A model generated the notes under the pieces. It was given only the letters and a program-made list of their open reading frames with translations. It made no database searches and was not told the DNA's origin. DNA of 64,000 nt from CAWKGV01 sp963849305 (lineage in GTDB: Bacteria; Pseudomonadota; Alphaproteobacteria; Acetobacterales; Acetobacteraceae), in assembly GCA_963849305.1 (NCBI GenBank), contig CAWKGV010000022.1, positions 124,001 to 188,000 of the forward strand. The letters are read 5' to 3'. Below are positions 59,991-64,000 of the stretch, one piece after another. Numbering within the stretch: position 1 is the first letter of the stretch; each line of letters begins with the position of its first letter. Position numbers and translations under genes: made by a program.

Positions 59991-61296
59991 GCGGCAGCAA
60001 TTCACGCAGCTCCGGGCCATGATCCTCGCCAGTTAGCGCCAAACGCAGCGGCAGGTAGAGCGCCCGGCCCTTGCGCCCGGTCGCCTCCTTCAGCGCCCCG
60101 GTCCAGTGCGCCCACACATGTCCGTCCCACGGCTCCGGGGGCAATAGATCGAGAGCGGTCCGCAGGAACTCCGCGGCGCCCTCGATCACTGGCGGCACGA
60201 TCTGGCCGGCCACAACGTCCCACCACCCGCGCGCCTCCCCGAGCAGGTCGAGGTTGCCGCGCACCGCGAGCCAGAAAGCTTCGGTAGCGCCGCTCGGCAG
60301 ACGGTCGACCACATCGGAAAACGGCAACGCGTGCAGAACCCGCCGGTTGAGCGCTAGCAATTGGACCGGATCGAACCGGGCGGCGGAACGGGAGAACCGC
60401 GACAGATCGAACGTCTCGACCAAGCCTGCCATCGACACCGGCTCCGGATCGGTGGAGGTGCCGAGCCGCGCCAGATAGGCGGCGAGCGCCGAGGGCTCCA
60501 CCCCGTCCGCCCGCAGAGTGCGCAACGAGAGACTATCGATCCGCTTGGACAGTTTGCCGCCCCCGGGATCCGTCAGCAGCGGCAAATGGGCCAGGCTCAA
60601 CCGCGACGGGTCGGCGCCCAAAGCGGCAAGCAGATCAAGCTGGACCGCCGTATTGGTGACGTGGTCCTCGCCCCGAATTACATGCGTGATGCCGCTCTCG
60701 GCGTCGTCCAGTACCGAGGTGAAGGTATAGAGGGGCGTGCCGTCCGCACGGATCAGCACCGGGTCCGAAACCGTGCCGAGCTTTACCTCTCGCCGGCCCA
60801 GCACCAAGTCGTCCCACGCGATCGCCCCGCCCGAGAGCAGGAATCGCCAATAGGGCTGCTTGCCGCCCGACTCAGCGCACGCCCGCTGCTCGGGCGTGAG
60901 CTTCAGCATCGCGCGGTCATAAACTGGCGGCAGGCCGCGCTTGATCCGATGCTCCCGCTTAGCGCGCAGCTCGGCCTCGCTCTCGAAACACGGGTAGAGC
61001 CGGCCCGCTTGTTTCAGCCGCTCGGCCGCGGCGCCATAGCGGTCGAGCCGGTCGGACTGGCGGAAAGTCTGGTCCCAGGCAATGCTCAGCCACTCCAGGT
61101 CGTGCCGGATCGCTTCCTCGAAGGCAGGCGTGGAGCGTTCGCGGTCGGTGTCGTCCAGGCGCAGAATCAATTGGCCGCCAAGGCGTCGGGCGAACAGGAA
61201 ATTGACGAGCGCGATCCGGGCGTTGCCAACATGAAGGAGCCCGGTCGGGCTCGGCGCGAAGCGGACCCTCGGGGTCTTCCTTTCCCCTGGGTTCAT
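59941..61296 (-). CDS. gltX: glutamyl-tRNA synthetase
   Basis: A 451-residue class I synthetase charging tRNA-Glu (and in most alphaproteobacteria tRNA-Gln, later amidated). HIGH-like motif in RFAPSPTGLLHVGNAR (about residues 11-26), EAIRHDLEWLSIAWDQ, DDLVLG, VIRGEDHVTNTAVQLDLLAALG, and KMSK motif GGGKLSKR (about 246). Somewhat short and lacking the typical Zn-binding Cys cluster, so it may be the second (GluRS2-type) enzyme of a two-gltX genome. Convergent overlap with hpnK (50 bp). Confidence 0.93.
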   Translation of the reverse strand: MNPGERKTPRVRFAPSPTGLLHVGNARIALVNFLFARRLGGQLILRLDDTDRERSTPAFEEAIRHDLEWLSIAWDQTFRQSDRLDRYGAAAERLKQAGRLYPCFESEAELRAKREHRIKRGLPPVYDRAMLKLTPEQRACAESGGKQPYWRFLLSGGAIAWDDLVLGRREVKLGTVSDPVLIRADGTPLYTFTSVLDDAESGITHVIRGEDHVTNTAVQLDLLAALGADPSRLSLAHLPLLTDPGGGKLSKRIDSLSLRTLRADGVEPSALAAYLARLGTSTDPEPVSMAGLVETFDLSRFSRSAARFDPVQLLALNRRVLHALPFSDVVDRLPSGATEAFWLAVRGNLDLLGEARGWWDVVAGQIVPPVIEGAAEFLRTALDLLPPEPWDGHVWAHWTGALKEATGRKGRALYLPLRLALTGEDHGPELRELLPLMGRARAAHRLQLAAA

Positions 61297-61694
61297 TCTT
61301 CCCCGCGGTCGTCCCCGGAGACGTCGTCATCGTCCTCGACGATCCGGCGCGGGTCGAGCGCCCGCCAGTCCCGCTCCTCAGAGCCTGCCCGAGTATCGAT
61401 GAAGTCGCCCAGTTCGTTGGCGCTCCGCCAGCCGGCTTCCCCAGCTGCCACCACCTCGGCGTCCTCGCCGTAGGCGAACCAGGTCTCTAGCACCTCCTTG
61501 GGAGTCATGGCCGGCCCGCGGCAGCGTTCGACGGAGTCCCGCACGTAGCGTCGCGCGAAAGCGTTGGCCTGCATCAACGTGGCAAAGCCGCCGATCTCCT
61601 CCACCACGTTGTCCTGGGCGGCCCCGGAGAGGTCGCGGATGCGTACCCGCCAACCGCCGTTTGGAGCGAACAAGTCCCTAAGCGCGTCCGACAT
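61293..61694 (-). CDS. conserved hypothetical protein overlapping gltX start
   Basis: A 133-residue protein: GGWRVRIRDLSGAAQDNVVEEIGGFATLMQANAFARRYVRDSVERCR, then VLETWFAYGEDAEVVAAGEAGW, and an acidic C-terminus (VEDDDDVSGDDRGEE). No named domain recognised. Its stop overlaps the gltX start by 4 bp, so translation is probably coupled. It is divergent from zwf with 107 bp between, which must hold both promoters. Confidence 0.75.
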   Translation of the reverse strand: MSDALRDLFAPNGGWRVRIRDLSGAAQDNVVEEIGGFATLMQANAFARRYVRDSVERCRGPAMTPKEVLETWFAYGEDAEVVAAGEAGWRSANELGDFIDTRAGSEERDWRALDPRRIVEDDDDVSGDDRGEE

Positions 61695-61801
61695 GGCCCC
61701 AAGCTAGGGGCGCGCCCATCCCAAATCAACGTTTGTCGATTTAGACATCAAAATCCGGTGCGCCTGCTCCAACCTGATGCGGCCGGGCCAAGCTCCACCT
61801 C

Positions 61802-63421
61802 ATGCCAGAACAATCGTCTCCGCCTACGGCCCCCCAAATGACGGAGGTGCTGCGCGCCCCTCCGCGCCGACAGGCCAAACCGCCGGGCCCCTGCGCCATG
61901 GTGATTTTCGGGGCGGCCGGCGACCTTACGAAGCGGCTGTTGGTACCGGCGCTCTACAATCTGTCCCACACCGGCCTGATTCCGCGACATTTTGCCATTA
62001 TTGGCGTGGACCTCGCCGACAAGACGCCCGCGAGCTGGGCCGAGGGCCTTCTGGAGATGCTGCGCAGCTTCGTGGGCAACCCGAGCAGCGAGAGCCGGAT
62101 CGACCAGATCGAGCAGGACGCATGGGACCGTCTGACCGGCTCCATGTCGTATGTCCAAGGGGACTTCACCGACCCGGCGCTCTATCAACGGCTCACCGCC
62201 CAGCTCGACAAGGTCGCGGGGGAGGGGCACGGAGGCGGGAACGTGCTGTTCTACCTGGCTGTCGCTGACCGGTTCTTCGCTCCTGTCATCGACCAGCTTG
62301 GTCAGGCGGGCCTGACGCGAACCGAGCCGGAGGCGGCCAACAGCGAAAAGGCGCAGACGTGGCGGCGCGTGGTGATCGAGAAGCCGTTTGGGCACAGCCT
62401 CGACTCCGCGCGCGCGCTGAACGGGCGCATACGGCGCGTTCTGCGCGAGGACCAGATCTACCGGATCGACCATTTCCTCGGCAAAGAGACCGTCCAGAAC
62501 ATCATGGCGTTCCGCTTCGCCAACGGCCTGTTCGAGCCGATCTGGAACCGGGACCGGATCGACCATGTCCAGGTGACGGTAGCCGAGACGGTGGGCGTGG
62601 AGCACCGCGGCAAGTTCTACGAGCAAACCGGCGCGCTGCGCGACATGGTGCCGAACCACGTGTTCCAGCTCCTGGCCATGGTGGCGATGGAGCCGCCGGC
62701 GGGCTTCGACGCCCGCTCGATCCGAAGCCGAAAGGAGGATGTATTCGCCGCGATGCGCAGCCTGCGTCCGGAGGACGCGGTGCGCGGGCAGTACGGCCCT
62801 GGCACAGTGCTCGGCAAAGATGTTCGCGGCTACCGTGAGGAGCCGGACGTGGCGCCGGACTCCAATGTCGAGACCTTCGTCGCCATGCGGCTCGCGATCG
62901 ACAACTGGCGCTGGGCGGGGGTGCCGTTTTATCTTCGTACCGGCAAACATATGCCAAGCCGCTACGCGGAGATTGCCATCCGCTTCAAGCCGGCTCCCTA
63001 TGCGCCATTCGAGGCGACCCATGTCAACGCGATCCCGCCTAATTGGCTGGTGATCTACATCGAGCCGGACGAGGGCATCTCGATGCAGTTCGAGGTCAAG
63101 CGGCCCGGCCCGGTGGTTGATCTCGCGGCCGTGCAGATGGATTTCCGCTACGTGGACTGGTTCCCGCGCGAGCCGAACGTGGGCTACGAGACCCTGATCT
63201 ACGACTGCATGATCGGCGACCAGACGCTGTTCAACCGCGCCGACATGGTCGAGGAGACATGGCGCGTGGTGCAGCCGGTGCTCGACGCTTGGGGGTCGAG
63301 CCGCGCCGAGTTCCCGAACTACGCCTCCGGCACCGACGGCCCGAGCGCGGCGGTCGAACTGCTGCGTAACGACGAACGGGAATGGCGCCCGATCGGCGGG
63401 CCGAAGCGGGGGCGAAAGTGA
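61802..63421 (+). CDS. zwf: glucose-6-phosphate 1-dehydrogenase
   Basis: A 539-residue NADP+-linked enzyme starting the Entner-Doudoroff and oxidative pentose-phosphate routes. Coenzyme motif GAAGDLTKR (37-45), EKPFG (193-197), and substrate block RIDHFLGKE (221-229) with the catalytic His. About 30 residues longer at the N-terminus than usual (MPEQSSPPTA onward); a later start at MVIFGAAG is too short, so ATG 61802 is kept with some doubt. The first 20 residues are Pro-rich and poorly conserved. Confidence 0.96.
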   Translation: MPEQSSPPTAPQMTEVLRAPPRRQAKPPGPCAMVIFGAAGDLTKRLLVPALYNLSHTGLIPRHFAIIGVDLADKTPASWAEGLLEMLRSFVGNPSSESRIDQIEQDAWDRLTGSMSYVQGDFTDPALYQRLTAQLDKVAGEGHGGGNVLFYLAVADRFFAPVIDQLGQAGLTRTEPEAANSEKAQTWRRVVIEKPFGHSLDSARALNGRIRRVLREDQIYRIDHFLGKETVQNIMAFRFANGLFEPIWNRDRIDHVQVTVAETVGVEHRGKFYEQTGALRDMVPNHVFQLLAMVAMEPPAGFDARSIRSRKEDVFAAMRSLRPEDAVRGQYGPGTVLGKDVRGYREEPDVAPDSNVETFVAMRLAIDNWRWAGVPFYLRTGKHMPSRYAEIAIRFKPAPYAPFEATHVNAIPPNWLVIYIEPDEGISMQFEVKRPGPVVDLAAVQMDFRYVDWFPREPNVGYETLIYDCMIGDQTLFNRADMVEETWRVVQPVLDAWGSSRAEFPNYASGTDGPSAAVELLRNDEREWRPIGGPKRGRK

Positions 63422-63458
63422 GGAGATCAAGCCCCCCTGCTGCCGGGAGGCGCGTTCG

Positions 63459-64000
63459 TCACCGCCCCTTTGCCACTCTACGTTCGTACCACTGCGCCAG
63501 CAGCGTGCTGGGGAACAGCAGGGCGAAGTAGATCAACGCCACGACCGTGTACACCTCCAGCGGCCGGTACGTCGTCTCGGTGATGATCGTGCCCTGATAA
63601 AGCAGGTCCGGCACCGCGATCGTCGAAACCAGCGAGGTGTTCTTGAGTTGCGTGATCGACTGGTTGACGAACGGCGGCACCATGCGCCGGACCGCCTGCG
63701 GCAAGATCACCAGCCGCATCATCCGCCAGCGCGACAGCCCGAGCGCTCGCGCCGCATCCCACTGGCCCTGCTCAACGGAGACAATCCCGGCGCGGAAGAT
63801 CTCCGCGTAGAACACGCCGGTGTAGAGCGACAACGTGGCGACGGCGGCGGCGATCGCCGGGATTTGCACGTGCAGCAGCACCGGCAATGCGTAGTAGAAC
63901 CAGACGATCTGCACCAGCAGGGGCGTGCAGCGGAACGCCTCGATCAGCGCCACCAACGGGACGTTCAGCACCAGCGAGCGCGACAATCGGCCGAGCCCGA
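63459..64000 (-). CDS. amino-acid ABC transporter permease (HisM/GlnP type), 5' end cut by the window
   Basis: The visible part covers a polar-amino-acid permease: transmembrane segments around VPLVALIEAFRCTPLLVQIVWFYYALPVLL and ATLSLYTGVFYAEIFRAGIVSVEQGQWDAARALGLS, the EAA loop (EQGQWDAARALGLSRWRMMRLVILPQA), and GTIITETTYRPLEVYTVVALIYFALLFPST. The frame stays open to the window edge, so the start lies beyond 64000 and about 40-50 residues are missing. Its binding protein, second permease and ATPase should lie upstream. Confidence 0.9.
   Translation of the reverse strand, partial: GLGRLSRSLVLNVPLVALIEAFRCTPLLVQIVWFYYALPVLLHVQIPAIAAAVATLSLYTGVFYAEIFRAGIVSVEQGQWDAARALGLSRWRMMRLVILPQAVRRMVPPFVNQSITQLKNTSLVSTIAVPDLLYQGTIITETTYRPLEVYTVVALIYFALLFPSTLLAQWYERRVAKGR

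Overview
The window looks like chromosomal DNA of a GC-rich alphaproteobacterium, probably Rhodospirillales and plausibly Acetobacteraceae. This rests on gene order and protein character: ruvCAB joined to ybgC-tolQRAB, zapA followed by a 6S RNA and 5-formyltetrahydrofolate cyclo-ligase, a bacteriohopanetetrol (hpn) cluster, and Entner-Doudoroff and pentose-phosphate enzymes. Taxonomy is inferred and was not tested by any search. No tRNA, rRNA or CRISPR array was seen.

Layout. 0-4.4 kb: malonyl-CoA decarboxylase, an AceE/transketolase-like E1 enzyme and a CBS protein. 4.5-5.8 kb: a SnoaL-like protein divergent from a WYL regulator. 5.9-12.3 kb: tolB-tolA-tolR-tolQ-ybgC-ruvB-ruvA-ruvC on the minus strand. 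12.5 kb: a predicted lipoprotein with a TNT-type NAD glycohydrolase domain. 13-16.6 kb: two DUF1254/DUF1214 proteins and a barrel-like outer-membrane protein. 17.2 kb: yebC. 18.0-24.2 kb: a six-gene catabolic island (MFS carrier, N-acyl-D-amino-acid deacylase, RidA, D-serine-dehydratase-like PLP enzyme, KDG kinase, KDPG aldolase) inserted at the 5' end of yebC and flanked by a 43-bp direct repeat. Read as a pathway it fits N-acetyl-D-glucosaminate to pyruvate plus glyceraldehyde-3-phosphate.

24.6-33.5 kb is mobile and accessory DNA: two abutting IS5-family elements with clear target duplications, two decayed DUF559 genes, a P450-ferredoxin reductase-ferredoxin-alcohol dehydrogenase operon, and an IS110 transposase. 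33.5-39.2 kb returns to core genes: dodecin, YmdB-like phosphoesterase, 5-FCL, 6S RNA, zapA, class I aldolase, thiE and a RhmD-like dehydratase. 39.2-41.9 kb: MoaD-like, BNR-propeller, SRPBCC, ArsR and VOC proteins. 42.0-46.9 kb: a candidate immune-type locus, with an NLR/STAND-like NTPase carrying about 14 nearly identical 46-residue TPR units and an overlapping small protein resembling Bell-type effectors, next to a broken vapBC pair. 46.9-49.8 kb: a TMEM175-like channel, an IS1182-family element inserted exactly in the loop of a REP hairpin, and a Uma2-type protein. 49.8-61.7 kb: a TetR regulator with a Phd-like tail, then hpnH-ispH divergent from ispA-dxs-hpnI-hpnJ-hpnK, and gltX. 61.8-64 kb: zwf and a truncated amino-acid ABC permease.

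The hopanoid genes form one working unit: IspH, Dxs and the prenyl synthase supply isoprenoid precursor, HpnH adds adenosine to the hopene, and HpnI, HpnK and HpnJ build the sugar or cyclitol head group. A recurrent oddity is single-base frameshifts in otherwise well-conserved genes (kdgK, adh, thiE, the BNR gene, the NLR gene and its partner, vapBC, and two transposases), all between 18 and 49 kb. Some may be sequence errors, so reading frames there should be treated with care.
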